Assembly (NCBI GenBank): GCA_963715285.1
Contig: CAVQRU010000043.1
Coordinates: 270,610 to 334,609, forward strand
Direction: 5' to 3'
DNA: 64,000 nt
From: Sva-07 sp963715285
Lineage (GTDB): Bacteria; Actinomycetota; Acidimicrobiia; Acidimicrobiales; Ilumatobacteraceae
In this document: piece after piece, positions 32,393-41,305 of the stretch
Layout of the letters: every line of letters starts with the position of its first letter
Numbering within the stretch: the first letter of the stretch is position 1
Program-made: the position numbers and the translations under genes
Notes under the pieces: generated by a model
What the model was told of the DNA's origin: nothing
What the model saw: the letters and a program-made list of their open reading frames with translations, nothing else
Databases searched by the model: none

Positions 32393-33421
32393 TCACGGCG
32401 CCGTGCGGTCGGAGATGTCGCGGGCAATGCTGCCGTACCGTTCGAAACGCTCTGGGCTGTCGAACGCCGGGTTGTAGAACACCAGCCGGTCGACGATCCC
32501 GTCGTACTTGGCGATCAACGCATCGGCGAGATCGGACCACGTCGCTTCGGTGCAGAAGACGGCGAGATGGTCGTCCGTGATCTCGGCGGCCATCGCGGCG
32601 AAGTCGCCGGCTTTCTGGGCGGCGCGGATCCGTGCGGTGGTCCCGTCGAAGCCCGCCTCGTCCCAGATGAAGGCGTAGTTCGGCGTCGACCCGTAGAACG
32701 ACAGCGACAGCCGGGCGGCGTCCCGACTGGCCTGGATCTCCTCGTCGCTGTCGCCGACGATCGTGGTGACCGGCACGATCACGCTCACCTCGCCGATCGG
32801 TCGGCCCGACGCCTCGGCGCCGGCCGCGAGGTTGGGCAGCACGTGACGGTGGAGGTAGCCGGGCTCGCCGATCGGGTGCACGTGGACGCCGTCGGCGACC
32901 TCGCCCGCCATCCGCAGCATCCACGGGTTGACCGCGGCGATGTCGACCTTCGGATCAGCGACGTCGATCGGGCCGGGACTCCACTGCCGGTTGAGGAAGT
33001 CGAGGTCGTAGAACTCGCCGTGGTGGTCGAGCGGTTCCCCGCGGAACCCGGCGAAGCACGCCTTGACCGCGCGGACGTAGTCGCGGAAGCGCGGCCCGGG
33101 ACGATCGAAGTCGACGCCGTACCGCCGAACCACGTGGGTGCGGACCTGCGTGCCGAGCCCGAGGCGGAAGTGGCCACCGGTGAGTTCCTGGAGTTCCCAC
33201 GCGACCTGGGCGGTGACCATCGGGCTGCGCGGGAAGGCGACGGCGACCCCGGTCGACATCTCCAATCCGGGTGCTGCGATGGCCGCCGCAGTGACGGCGG
33301 GGTACGCGGTGCGGCCACCCTCGGTGAAGAGCATGCCGTCGAATCCGGCGTCCGCCGTCGACGTTGCCACAGCGCCCATCTCGCGCAGGGATCTCGGAAA
33401 GGTCATCACGTCGACGCGCAT
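32393..33421 (-). CDS. LLM-class F420-dependent oxidoreductase
   Basis: A 342-residue TIM-barrel protein of the luciferase-like monooxygenase superfamily. Recognisable parts are AVATSTADAGFDGMLFTEGGRTAYP, ELTGGHFRLGLGTQVRTHVVRRYGVDFDRPGPRFRDYVRAVKACF and KVDIAAVNPWMLRMAGEVADGVHVHPIG, matching the actinobacterial F420 subfamily. It probably reduces or oxidises a substrate with coenzyme F420. It leads an operon with the GNAT and the protease, from a leaderless promoter (TACGGT 7 nt before the ATG). Confidence 0.88.
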   Translation of the reverse strand: MRVDVMTFPRSLREMGAVATSTADAGFDGMLFTEGGRTAYPAVTAAAIAAPGLEMSTGVAVAFPRSPMVTAQVAWELQELTGGHFRLGLGTQVRTHVVRRYGVDFDRPGPRFRDYVRAVKACFAGFRGEPLDHHGEFYDLDFLNRQWSPGPIDVADPKVDIAAVNPWMLRMAGEVADGVHVHPIGEPGYLHRHVLPNLAAGAEASGRPIGEVSVIVPVTTIVGDSDEEIQASRDAARLSLSFYGSTPNYAFIWDEAGFDGTTARIRAAQKAGDFAAMAAEITDDHLAVFCTEATWSDLADALIAKYDGIVDRLVFYNPAFDSPERFERYGSIARDISDRTAP

Positions 33422-33741
33422 GGCGACGACCGTAATCCTGCCGCTGATGCATCCACTGCACGAGGCCATCGCGGCCGCCGCGGTTGGTCGGGGTGCAGGC
33501 TGTGGGCACCGGCCGCGCCGCGCGACGTGGCCTCACTCAGGGCCGTCCCGAGCTGCGGTGTCGTCCTGATCGACAGTGGATCCCTCCCCGTCCCCGCCGG
33601 AAGTGTCACCATGACTGCATCGTCGTGACATGGAACTGGAACATCTCTGAGTGCCGGGATGACATCTTGGCGCGCTAGACCCGTGGCGGTCCTCGAACCC
33701 GGACAGTCGGGCCGGGCCTCCGCGAGTTCACACGAGGCGGC
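33422..33741. other. Intergenic region between divergent LLM and amidohydrolase genes
   Basis: These 320 bases carry the -10 (TACGGT, minus strand, 33429-33434) of the LLM gene. I see no coding frame with family features and no strong hairpin. The region from 33600 to 33670 is less GC-rich than its surroundings and probably holds the promoter of the amidohydrolase. Confidence 0.5.
33429..33434 (-). promoter_or_regulatory. Putative -10 (TACGGT), leaderless start at 33421
   Basis: On the minus strand TACGGT ends 7 nt before ATG 33421. Confidence 0.45.
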
Positions 33742-35448
33742 ATGAACCACGACATCATCATTCGCAACGGCACCGTCGTCGACGGCACAGGGGCACCCGC
33801 CCGCCGTGCCGACGTCGGTGTCCGTGGTGACCTGATCACCGAGATCGTCGACGTCGACGACGGTGGCATCGACGGGAGGGCGGCGAGGGAGATCGATGCC
33901 GAGGGTCGCCTCGTCACCCCCGGATTCGTCGACATCCACACCCACCTCGACGCGCAACTCGCCTGGGACCCGATCGGCACGTCGAGCTGCTGGCACGGTG
34001 TGACGAGCCAGGTGATGGGCAACTGCGGTGTCACCTTCGCGCCGTGCAAGCCCGAGGACCGCGCAACGCTCGCAGAGATGATGGAGAGCGTCGAGGACAT
34101 CCCCCGGGACGCGATCCTGGAGTCACTGGCCTGGGACTGGGAGACCTATGGCGAGTACTACGACTCGATCGATCGCCTCGGCAAGGGCCTCAACACCGGC
34201 GGACTCGTGGGTCACAGCGCGTTGCGCACCTACGTGATGGGTGAGCGCGGCCTCGACGAGGCACCGGCGTCGGGCGACGACATCGGTGCGATGGTGCGGC
34301 TGGTGGACGAGGCGATGGCGGCTGGTGCGCTCGGCGTGTCGACCAGCCGGACGCTGATGCACAAGGTGCCCGACGGGCGTCCGATCCCGGGCACGTACGC
34401 CGCGGCCGACGAACTGCTCGCGTTCGCCGAGGTGCTGCACGAGCACGGCGCCGGCATCTTCGAAGGGGCGATGCGGCTCGGTGAGCGCGACAACGATGCG
34501 CTCGACAACACGCGCAGCGAGGTGGCGCTGATGGGCGAGATCAGCCGTCGCAGCGGTCGCCCCGTGAGTTTCGGGCTCACGCAGAGTTCCCGGCGCCCCG
34601 ATCTCTACGAGCGGGTGATCGACTTCGTCAAGGACGAGAACGAATCCGGAGCCAACGTCCGGCCGCAGACCACCGCACGGGGCGTCGGCATCCTGTTCGG
34701 GCTCGAGTCGCGGACACCGTTCGACCGGGCTCCGTCGTGGAAGGAGCTGCGCAGCGCGGTCAACGGTCGCAAGCTCCAGATGGTCCGTGACTCGACCTTC
34801 CGGCAGATGCTGATCAGCGAGGCCGACGTGCACGGCACACCGATCGATCTCGACGGACTGTTCGTCCTGCCCGACGGTGATGCTCGCTACGACTGCGACC
34901 GGGCGAACTCGCTGGCGTCGATCGCCGCCGAACGCGGCGTCAGCCCGGCGGCGGCGTTCATCGAACTGATCCTCGAGACCGACGGCGCGCTCGTCGCGAA
35001 CATGCCGTTCCTCAACCAGGACCTCGCCGCGGTGGAGACGATGCTCGACGATCCGCTGGTCACCCTCGGCCTCGCCGACGCCGGTGCCCACGTCGGCCAG
35101 ATCATGGACGCCAGTCAGCCGACGTTCTTCCTCACCTACTGGATCCGCGAACGCGAACGCTGGAGCGTCGAGGAGGCCGTGCGTCGCCTCACCAGCGACA
35201 CCGCCGATCTCTTCGGAATTCGCAACCGTGGGCGCCTCGCGGTCGGCGCGTTCGCCGACGTGAACGTGATCGACTTCGACGGCCTGCGCCTTCCGCAGCC
35301 GGAGTACGTGAACGACCTGCCGAACGGCGCCGGGCGGTACGTGCAGGGTTCGTCGGGCTACGACTACACGCTCGTCAACGGCTACGTGTTCATGGACCAC
35401 GGGGAGCACACGGGTGCACTCGCGGGTCGGATGCTCCGGTCCAACTGA
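33742..35448 (+). CDS. Amidohydrolase, N-acyl-D-amino-acid deacylase type
   Basis: The 568-residue protein begins MNHDIIIRNGTVVDGTGAPARRADVGV. It has the metal-binding FVDIHTHLDAQLAWDP, a Cys ligand region QVMGNCGVTFAPC, and a late Asp in LGLADAGAHVGQIMDASQPTFFLTYW. These are hallmarks of the D-aminoacylase / N-acyl-D-aspartate deacylase branch of the amidohydrolases, which binds zinc with a bridging Cys. The C-terminal beta-sandwich is complete (LAVGAFADVNVIDFD). Substrate may be an N-acyl-D-amino acid or a related amide. Confidence 0.88.
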   Translation: MNHDIIIRNGTVVDGTGAPARRADVGVRGDLITEIVDVDDGGIDGRAAREIDAEGRLVTPGFVDIHTHLDAQLAWDPIGTSSCWHGVTSQVMGNCGVTFAPCKPEDRATLAEMMESVEDIPRDAILESLAWDWETYGEYYDSIDRLGKGLNTGGLVGHSALRTYVMGERGLDEAPASGDDIGAMVRLVDEAMAAGALGVSTSRTLMHKVPDGRPIPGTYAAADELLAFAEVLHEHGAGIFEGAMRLGERDNDALDNTRSEVALMGEISRRSGRPVSFGLTQSSRRPDLYERVIDFVKDENESGANVRPQTTARGVGILFGLESRTPFDRAPSWKELRSAVNGRKLQMVRDSTFRQMLISEADVHGTPIDLDGLFVLPDGDARYDCDRANSLASIAAERGVSPAAAFIELILETDGALVANMPFLNQDLAAVETMLDDPLVTLGLADAGAHVGQIMDASQPTFFLTYWIRERERWSVEEAVRRLTSDTADLFGIRNRGRLAVGAFADVNVIDFDGLRLPQPEYVNDLPNGAGRYVQGSSGYDYTLVNGYVFMDHGEHTGALAGRMLRSN

Positions 35449-35531
35449 CCGACGCGCCCCTCGCTACGGTCGCACGTACACGGGCCGACCGTCACGACGA
35501 CGCCGCGGCCGGCAACGACGAGGAGATGATC

Positions 35532-36314
35532 ATGACGGCAGCAGCGATTCCGGCGCTCGAGCTCGAGGTGAGGTACGCCAAGGAGTTGTTCGCCACCCTG
35601 ACCCCGCTGGAGTGGTCGTCGGCGTCGGGGTGTGAGGGGTGGCGTGTCCAGGACCTCGCGCAGCACATGGCGGCGGTGTTCCAGCAGATCGCCGACGCGC
35701 CATCGATCGACGTCGGCGACTCGGGTCGGGCCGAGCCGTCCAACGAGGTGCCCGTGCAGGCCCGCAAGGACTGGACCATCGATCAGGTCGTGGCCGCCTA
35801 TGACGAGTGGGCGCCGAGGGGTGTCGCTGCGCTGGCGGCGCTGCAGGAACCGCCGATGGCCGACATGGTCGTGCCGATCTCCGACCTCGGTACGCATCCG
35901 CTCCATCTGCTCGGCAACGCGATCGTGTTCGACCACTACTGCCATCTCCGTCACGACCTGCCGGGCATCGAACGGGCGGCCGCGCTCCCGCGTGACGAGT
36001 CGACGTTGGCGGTGACCTTGGAGTGGATGCTCGCCGGCCTGCCGCAGATGTGCGCTGCTGCGCTCTCCGAGGCCCCGGCCCAGCCGGTGAACCTCGTCTT
36101 CGAGGGCCCGGCGGGCGGCACCTGGGCGCTGACGCCGGGAGCCGACGGCTGGACGGTCACGGAGGGGGCCGACCCCGAGGCGCCGAGCATCCGGTCGACC
36201 GTGCACGACTTCGTGTCGTGGGGCACCAAGCGCTCCGACTGGCGCGACTCGACGACCGGTGACGTCGACGATCCCGACCTCGCCGTCGTGCTCGACGCGA
36301 TCAACATCATCTGA
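35532..36314 (+). CDS. DinB/maleylpyruvate-isomerase-fold mycothiol-dependent enzyme family
   Basis: About 260 residues: ALELEVRYAKELFATLTPLEWSSASGCEGWRVQDLAQHMAAVFQQ is the DinB-like four-helix bundle of the mycothiol-dependent maleylpyruvate isomerase family, with the metal-binding His in AQHMAAV and FDHYCHLRHDL. The C-terminal domain (VNLVFEGPAGGTWALTPGADGWTV) is the SCP2-like part. It probably uses mycothiol as cofactor, in keeping with the mtr gene. ATG 35532 lies 6 nt after AGGAG; ATG 35526 is only one base from it. Confidence 0.8.
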   Translation: MTAAAIPALELEVRYAKELFATLTPLEWSSASGCEGWRVQDLAQHMAAVFQQIADAPSIDVGDSGRAEPSNEVPVQARKDWTIDQVVAAYDEWAPRGVAALAALQEPPMADMVVPISDLGTHPLHLLGNAIVFDHYCHLRHDLPGIERAAALPRDESTLAVTLEWMLAGLPQMCAAALSEAPAQPVNLVFEGPAGGTWALTPGADGWTVTEGADPEAPSIRSTVHDFVSWGTKRSDWRDSTTGDVDDPDLAVVLDAINII

Positions 36315-36369
36315 CGACGCTCGCCGGCACGCTGCGCGTCGACCGCAGCGCAGGCGAAGGCAGCGGGCG

Positions 36370-37074
36370 TCAGAGGCGGCGACGGAGTTCGACGTAGACC
36401 TCGGCGCCGGCGAGAGCGGTCAGTTCCTCGGCCAGCGAGTCGACGACACGCTCGCTCCCGGAGTACGCCTCGGCACCTTCGGAGCGTTCGGTGCAGCACC
36501 ACGCCATCGTGGTGCCGTGGGTTCCCCAGTCCGTGCGGGTCCACCGACGTACGGTCGCCGACTCACGGGTCGAGTCGATCTCCTGCCAGTCGACGCGCAA
36601 CGGGAGTTGCCAACACACCGATGGCTTCCACTCGGTCGTCGAGTCTCCGGCCTCGTGTGCGGCGATGTGGAGCGCGCACCCTTCGCCGCCGGGGAACCCC
36701 GGGCGGTTGAGGAAGATGCAGGCGCCGTCGACCACTCGGGTGCAGGTTCGTTCTTCGTCACCGAACACGCCGTTCGCGCCGGTGTTCGGATCGGGATCCT
36801 CCCGGGCGAGGGCGTGGTACTGGAACTGTCGCGGGGAGAGCATCGCGGCGTAGGCGCCGACGTTCATCGCCTCGGCCTGTCCGGCGGGGCCGTCCCCGAA
36901 GTGGGCGCCGAGTGAGCAGCAACCCTGGTTGAGCTCCGCGGCGGGTCGGTCGAGAATGCCCTTGCACCCGTTGCCGAAGAGGCACGTCCAATTCGACTCG
37001 AGGAACTCACGCTCGAATCGCCACACCGTGTCGCCGTCGGCGATCTCGATGAGCTCGTCGCCGTCGGCGGTCAC
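36370..37074 (-). CDS. Cysteine-rich protein, possible metal-cluster binding
   Basis: The 234-residue protein contains many Cys: TCLFGNGCKGI, QGCCSLGAHF, ERTCTRVVDGACIF, GGEGCALH, KPSVCWQL and MAWCCTER. The order of Cys pairs suggests an Fe-S or zinc cluster of the DUF3109/YkgJ-like kind, but I cannot name the family with certainty. GTG 37074 overlaps the stop of the upstream propeller gene (GTGA), so the two are translationally coupled. Confidence 0.65.
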   Translation of the reverse strand: MTADGDELIEIADGDTVWRFEREFLESNWTCLFGNGCKGILDRPAAELNQGCCSLGAHFGDGPAGQAEAMNVGAYAAMLSPRQFQYHALAREDPDPNTGANGVFGDEERTCTRVVDGACIFLNRPGFPGGEGCALHIAAHEAGDSTTEWKPSVCWQLPLRVDWQEIDSTRESATVRRWTRTDWGTHGTTMAWCCTERSEGAEAYSGSERVVDSLAEELTALAGAEVYVELRRRL

Positions 37075-38534
37075 AGCTGGGTGAATCCTGTGCGCCGTCC
37101 GGCGGGACCCAGGTCGACGTCGTCGTCGCCGGGACCGGTGGCGGCAGCGAGCGAGAGACGGTTGTCGATGTCGAGGACGACGCTGGCGCCGTCGGGGCTG
37201 AGACCGGCGAGTCGTCCGAGGGTGTCGACGGTCGACACGGCCTCGGGCGATGCGACTTGATAGCCGTCGGCAACCGGCGAGGCGACCGTGCAGCCGTCGG
37301 CGGTCACCGACAGCGGCGCCAGGGCGTCGACCTCGTTGACGATCGAGCCGTCCGCGAGGGTCACGATCGACACCTGCCCGCCACCGTCGGGGTCCGATCC
37401 GTCGGACAGGACCACGCACGTCGAGCCCGCCGTGGAGCGGTCTCCCGGGAGCGGCCGCTGTTGTGGGTAGGTGCCGACGACCGAGCCGTCGGTGTCGATG
37501 ATCGCCGACCCGTCGGCGCCCGAGACGATCAGTCGATCGCCGCTCGTGCTGACGACGCCGAACTGCACCGCGCCGATGTCGAGCTGCCCGATCGATTCGG
37601 TGTCGCCCGACGACGTCGACATCGACACGACCTCACCGTCGACGGTGACCAGTTGGACGGTGTCGTCGCCGATCAGGGCCGCCCGCACCGACGACGTCGA
37701 ACCGGAGGAAATCGATGCTCCGTCGTGGTCGAACACGTCCACCGCTGCGTTCGCACCCACGTTCTGTGCCGTGACGACCACGTCGTCGTCGATCGCGAGG
37801 GCGAGGCCGCGGAAGTACGACGGCTCGTCGCGATCGAACGACAACAACACGCTCTGGAAGTTGCCGGAGTCGGTCACCAGCATGGACCGACCTGACGGGA
37901 CACTGAGCGAATCAGCCCACTCGTAGCGGGTTCCGGCGATCGGGGCGACGTCATCGGTGTCGATCACGTCACCGGTCGGCCCGTGCACGAGGAGGCCGCG
38001 AGCGCCGGACGTGGCGGCAGCGATCATCGTGAGCGCGCTCCCCGACGGCCACGAAACAGCGTCGGCCTCGATGGCGACCTGGGTCGACGACTCGTCGGCC
38101 AGGTCGACGATGCTCGTCTCGGTGGCCGAGACGACCAGTGCGTTCGCATCGACCACACCAGCGTCGAGGATCGATCGGGTGCCGGTGTCGATGCGGCCCG
38201 TCTCCTCGCCGGCATCGTTCTCCACCGTGACGCGGCCCGTCCGCTCGTCGACGATCACGATCCGGTTCCACTCGGCATCGATGGCACCCGGTGCGGTGTC
38301 GCTGGCGGTGCCGTTGACGAGCGAATTCACCACGAAGGCGGCGGCGACGAACACTGCCACCACGCCACCGACCACGACGAGCCGCCGGATCCAGAAGTTC
38401 GGGTGCCGGCCAGCGGCGCGTGAGGCTCGTCCGTCGTCCGCGTGGCTCTCCGAGCCGGAGTGGGTGTCGACATGGGAGGGCGCGTCGGACACGCGGTCGG
38501 CCTCGTCGTCGAACGGAGTCGGTGGCGAGGGCAT
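37071..38534 (-). CDS. Membrane-anchored beta-propeller-like protein
   Basis: A 487-residue protein with a disordered cytoplasmic N-terminus, one membrane helix near residues 51-77 (IRRLVVVGGVVAVFVAAAFVVNSLV), and about 400 extracytoplasmic residues. Repeated Asp/Ser/Gly-rich strands (IVDERTGRVTVEN; VHGPTGDVIDTDDV; VTVDGEVVSMSTSSGD) have the look of a WD/YVTN-like propeller. No catalytic motif is seen. Coupled to the Cys-rich gene downstream. TACGAT eight bases before ATG 38534 suggests a leaderless start, divergent from the zinc-ribbon gene. Confidence 0.6.
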   Translation of the reverse strand: MPSPPTPFDDEADRVSDAPSHVDTHSGSESHADDGRASRAAGRHPNFWIRRLVVVGGVVAVFVAAAFVVNSLVNGTASDTAPGAIDAEWNRIVIVDERTGRVTVENDAGEETGRIDTGTRSILDAGVVDANALVVSATETSIVDLADESSTQVAIEADAVSWPSGSALTMIAAATSGARGLLVHGPTGDVIDTDDVAPIAGTRYEWADSLSVPSGRSMLVTDSGNFQSVLLSFDRDEPSYFRGLALAIDDDVVVTAQNVGANAAVDVFDHDGASISSGSTSSVRAALIGDDTVQLVTVDGEVVSMSTSSGDTESIGQLDIGAVQFGVVSTSGDRLIVSGADGSAIIDTDGSVVGTYPQQRPLPGDRSTAGSTCVVLSDGSDPDGGGQVSIVTLADGSIVNEVDALAPLSVTADGCTVASPVADGYQVASPEAVSTVDTLGRLAGLSPDGASVVLDIDNRLSLAAATGPGDDDVDLGPAGRRTGFTQL

Positions 38535-38542
38535 CGAGGAGG

Positions 38543-38548
38543 ATCGTA
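38543..38548 (-). promoter_or_regulatory. Putative -10 (TACGAT), leaderless start at 38534
   Basis: On the minus strand TACGAT ends 8 nt before ATG 38534. It lies back to back with the TAGCGT at 38556-38561 that serves the opposite gene. Confidence 0.4.
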
Positions 38549-38555
38549 GGCGCAC

Positions 38556-38561
38556 TAGCGT
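38556..38561 (+). promoter_or_regulatory. Putative -10 (TAGCGT), leaderless start at 38570
   Basis: TAGCGT ends 8 nt before ATG 38570. The whole divergent gap is only 35 bases, so both genes must be nearly leaderless or overlap in their promoters. Confidence 0.45.
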
Positions 38562-38569
38562 CGAGCCGC

Positions 38570-38749
38570 ATGGAGTTCGCCTGCCCCCGATGCCAGTCCA
38601 CCGTGGTCGACGACTTCTATGGGCCGTGCGAGACGTGCCGGACGCAGTTGCGTGACGCGTTCCGCTCCGAGGGCCGCGTGGTCGACGTCGCCGAGTACGA
38701 GCCGAAGATGAACGTCACCCCGAACGCCGTGGCCCTCAAGGACGACTGA
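38570..38749 (+). CDS. Small zinc-ribbon protein (59 aa)
   Basis: The protein reads MEFACPRCQSTVVDDFYGPC and then ETCRTQLRD, giving two CxxC pairs 13 residues apart, a zinc ribbon. The remaining 30 residues are conserved-looking but unrecognised (VAEYEPKMNVTPNAVALKDD). Small zinc-ribbon proteins of this length are common in Acidimicrobiia. Function unknown. Confidence 0.75.
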   Translation: MEFACPRCQSTVVDDFYGPCETCRTQLRDAFRSEGRVVDVAEYEPKMNVTPNAVALKDD

Positions 38750-38850
38750 CCCCCACCCAGGTCGACCAATTCTGTTTGCGTCGAACTCTCGGTGGGACGG
38801 ACCACCCTGACCTCGACACGAACGGTGCATTCGGGGGCAGGACGGTGTGT

Positions 38851-40122
38851 TCAGTCGGTGGAGGTGGGGAGTCCTCCGCCGGGGCGGAACTCGGACTGGG
38901 TCGCCTCCTTGGCGGCGGCGGCCTGCGCGGCCCGCTCCATCGTGGTCTGCAGCGCCGCCGCCGCGCGCTCGTTCGCGAGGATCTTGCTGACGACCGCCTT
39001 GCCGGCGCCGGACATCAGCTCGACCTGGTGACGGTTGAGGTACTCCTGCGATTCGCGTAGCCCGGCGGTGTAGCCGTTGAGCTCCGGGATCACGTAGCGG
39101 GCGAGGAGGTCCCAGGACCGCAGCGTCGCCTCGCGGTTCGCCCAGTCGTGAGCGAACCCGAGCACCACACCGAACCCGCCGGTGATCTCCTGGAGGTGGC
39201 GGATGGCAGCCACGAGATCGTCGGGGGTGCCGATCACCGCGGCGCCCGCACCGGATGCACCGCCGCCCGTGGTCTGCTCGAGGAGTTCCCACTTGTCGTC
39301 GACGTGCGTGGCGTTCGGTCGGCCCAGGGTCCACACGTTGTACTCGTTGTGCCAACGGTGCAGTCCGTCGACCGCCTCGTTGCGTGCCTGCTCCCGACTC
39401 TCGGCGAGGTGGAACGCCATCATCACCCGCCAGTTCCTGCGGTCGACCGTCTGGCCGTGCTCGGCCGCGGCTTCCTCGGCGAAGCTCCACTGCGTCGGCA
39501 ACGCCTGGATGCCCTCGGTGGAGTTCGAGGCGATCGACAACACACCCATCCCGTACTTGCCCGCCAACGTCATCCCCGACGGCGAGATCGACGAGGCGGT
39601 GACCATCGGGAGGTGCTCCTGCACCGGCAGGAGTTGCAGCCGGGCGTCGTTGAGGGTGAACCAGTCGCACTCGTAGCTGAACCGGTCCTCGCCGCGCAGC
39701 AGGCGGGTGATGACCGCGAGCGCCTCGTCCTGGCGGTCGCGCTGCACCATCGGATCGATCCCGAGCGTGCGCGCATCCGATGGGAGCGCTCCGGGTCCCG
39801 ATCCGAACATCGCCCGCCCGCGGCTCATGTGGTCGAGCTGCACGATGCGCTGGGCGACGTTGAACGGGTGGTGGTAGGGCAGGCTGGTGACGCCGGTGCC
39901 GAGCATGATGTTGTGCGTCCGCTGGGCAGCGCCCGCCAGGAACATCTCCGGCGAGGCGATCATCTCCCATCCCGACGAATGGTGCTCGCCACACCAGAAC
40001 TCGTCGAAACCGAGCCGGTCGAGGTGGGCCGCGAAGTCGAGGTCGCGCTGGAACTGCAGCGTCGGGTGCTCGCCGGTGGGATGGTGCGGGGCGAGGAAGG
40101 TTCCGAAGCGAAGGCGGGGCAT
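38851..40122 (-). CDS. LLM-class flavin/F420-dependent monooxygenase (bacterial luciferase-like)
   Basis: A 423-residue luciferase-like protein: RLRFGTFLAPHHPTGEHPTLQFQRDLDFAAHLDRLGFDEFWCGEHHSSGWEMIASPEMFLAGAAQRT is the classic N-terminus with the EHH motif, and IMLGTGVTSLPYHHPFNVAQRIVQLDHMSRGRAMFGSGPGAL follows. It belongs to the FMN-dependent (LuxA-like) branch rather than the short F420 branch. Substrate unknown. TACCAT lies 7 nt before ATG 40122. It is divergent from the acetyltransferase gene. Confidence 0.88.
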   Translation of the reverse strand: MPRLRFGTFLAPHHPTGEHPTLQFQRDLDFAAHLDRLGFDEFWCGEHHSSGWEMIASPEMFLAGAAQRTHNIMLGTGVTSLPYHHPFNVAQRIVQLDHMSRGRAMFGSGPGALPSDARTLGIDPMVQRDRQDEALAVITRLLRGEDRFSYECDWFTLNDARLQLLPVQEHLPMVTASSISPSGMTLAGKYGMGVLSIASNSTEGIQALPTQWSFAEEAAAEHGQTVDRRNWRVMMAFHLAESREQARNEAVDGLHRWHNEYNVWTLGRPNATHVDDKWELLEQTTGGGASGAGAAVIGTPDDLVAAIRHLQEITGGFGVVLGFAHDWANREATLRSWDLLARYVIPELNGYTAGLRESQEYLNRHQVELMSGAGKAVVSKILANERAAAALQTTMERAAQAAAAKEATQSEFRPGGGLPTSTD

Positions 40123-40129
40123 CCGGTCG

Positions 40130-40135
40130 ATGGTA
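40130..40135 (-). promoter_or_regulatory. Putative -10 (TACCAT), leaderless start at 40122
   Basis: On the minus strand TACCAT ends 7 nt before ATG 40122. Confidence 0.45.
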
Positions 40136-40191
40136 CGGATCTCCGAAATGCAGGCTCTCACCGGACCCGGCGCCTGCCAGGATGCACGATC

Positions 40192-41088
40192 GTGGCCAGC
40201 GTGACACTCCGCCCAGCGACCGTGGACGACGTCGCGGCGATCTCGACGGTGACCGACGCGCAGGACACGAGTTGGTGGGGCTCACCGGACGGTGACATCG
40301 ACGACACCCGCCACGAACTCGACCAAGTGGTGAGCCTGATGGGTTCGCTCGAGATCGCATCCCGCGTGGCGGTCGTCGACGGCGCCGTGGTCGGGTTTGC
40401 ACTCCTGAGCGGTCACGGCCACACGTCGACGGCGATCGACCCGTCGGCACCGCTCGCTCACGAGGCGCGAGCAGCGCTCTTCCGATGGCTCGTCGAAGCC
40501 GGCGCGGGCGAGATCGAGGCACCCGCTCAGGACCTCGATCGGCTGGCGGCCATCGCAGCGGTCGGGTTCGTGCCGCGGCGGTCGAGCTTCGAACTCGAAC
40601 GTCCGGGTGACATCGCTGATCTCGAACCGGCGGTGTGGCCCGGTGGGACCGCTCCGGTCCCGTTCAGGAAGGGCATCGACGACGAAGAGGTCCACGAGAT
40701 GATCTATTCGGTGTGGCTCGACGTCGAGGGCCACACGCTGCGGCCGCTCGCCGAATGGCGGGAACGGTTGCTCGGCGGCCCGTGGTTCGAGCAGGACCTC
40801 GTGGTGCTCGCCCGACGGGACAACGGCATCGGCCCCGTGGCCGGGGTGGCGCTCGGCCGTCGATTCGGGGCCGATGCCGGTTGGGTCTCGCAACTCGCGG
40901 TCGGCCGCCCGGACCGTGGGCTCGGGTTGGGCAGAGCGATCCTGGTCGAGGCATGCCACCGCCTGGGACGGACGGGGGTGGGTGTGATCGGTCTGGGCGT
41001 CGAAGCCGAGAACGAGCGTGCCCTCGGCGTGTATCGGAGCGTCGGATTCGACGTCGCGAGAGAGTGGGTGCACTGCGAGGCCGGGTGA
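40192..41088 (+). CDS. Tandem GNAT-domain acetyltransferase
   Basis: About 298 residues with two GNAT-like halves. The first, VTLRPATVDDVAAISTVTDAQDTSWWG, is degenerate. The second has a clear acetyl-CoA motif, WVSQLAVGRPDRGLGLGRAILVEACHRLGRTGVGVIGLGVEAENERALGVYRSVGFDVAREWVHCE. Two-domain GNATs of this size include mycothiol synthase (MshD); the spacing is similar, so MshD-like activity is possible but not shown. GTG 40192 or GTG 40201 may be the start. It ends 40 bases before tRNA-Ala. Confidence 0.78.
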   Translation: MASVTLRPATVDDVAAISTVTDAQDTSWWGSPDGDIDDTRHELDQVVSLMGSLEIASRVAVVDGAVVGFALLSGHGHTSTAIDPSAPLAHEARAALFRWLVEAGAGEIEAPAQDLDRLAAIAAVGFVPRRSSFELERPGDIADLEPAVWPGGTAPVPFRKGIDDEEVHEMIYSVWLDVEGHTLRPLAEWRERLLGGPWFEQDLVVLARRDNGIGPVAGVALGRRFGADAGWVSQLAVGRPDRGLGLGRAILVEACHRLGRTGVGVIGLGVEAENERALGVYRSVGFDVAREWVHCEAG

Positions 41089-41128
41089 CCGGTATCGTGT
41101 TCGGGTTCCCTTCGCGGGACCCCCGAGA

Positions 41129-41205
41129 GGGGACGTAGCTCAGTTGGCTAGAGCACCTGCTTTGCAAGCAGGGGGTCGTGGGTTCGATTCCCATCGTCTC
41201 CACCA
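41129..41205 (+). tRNA. tRNA-Ala (TGC), host attachment site
   Basis: Cloverleaf: acceptor GGGGACG/CGTCTCC, D-arm GCTC-AGTTGGCTA-GAGC, anticodon stem CCTGC/GCAGG with loop TTTGCAA (anticodon TGC), T-arm GTGGG-TTCGATT-CCCAT, discriminator A and encoded CCA. Its 3' 45 bases are duplicated exactly at 50450-50494, so the element downstream has integrated into this gene and restored it. Confidence 0.97.
41161..41205 (+). repeat. attL (45-bp tRNA-Ala core)
   Basis: The 45 bases from the anticodon loop through CCA are identical to 50450-50494. Confidence 0.95.
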
Positions 41206-41251
41206 GGTCTGACCAGGCGTGATAGCCTGATCGGCACTCCGGTGAAACATC

Positions 41252-41271
41252 GAAGTATCAGCGATGTATCA
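41252..41271 (+). promoter_or_regulatory. Left-end paired repeat, probable integrase arm site
   Basis: GAAGTATCAG and GATGTATCA start 11 bp apart (41252 and 41263), 46 bases inside attL. The right end has GATGTATCAG twice with the same 11-bp period. This matches one helical turn between recombinase arm-binding sites. Confidence 0.65.
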
Positions 41272-41305
41272 ACCAATCGGACGCCGATCAGCACGGGGGT
41301 GCGTC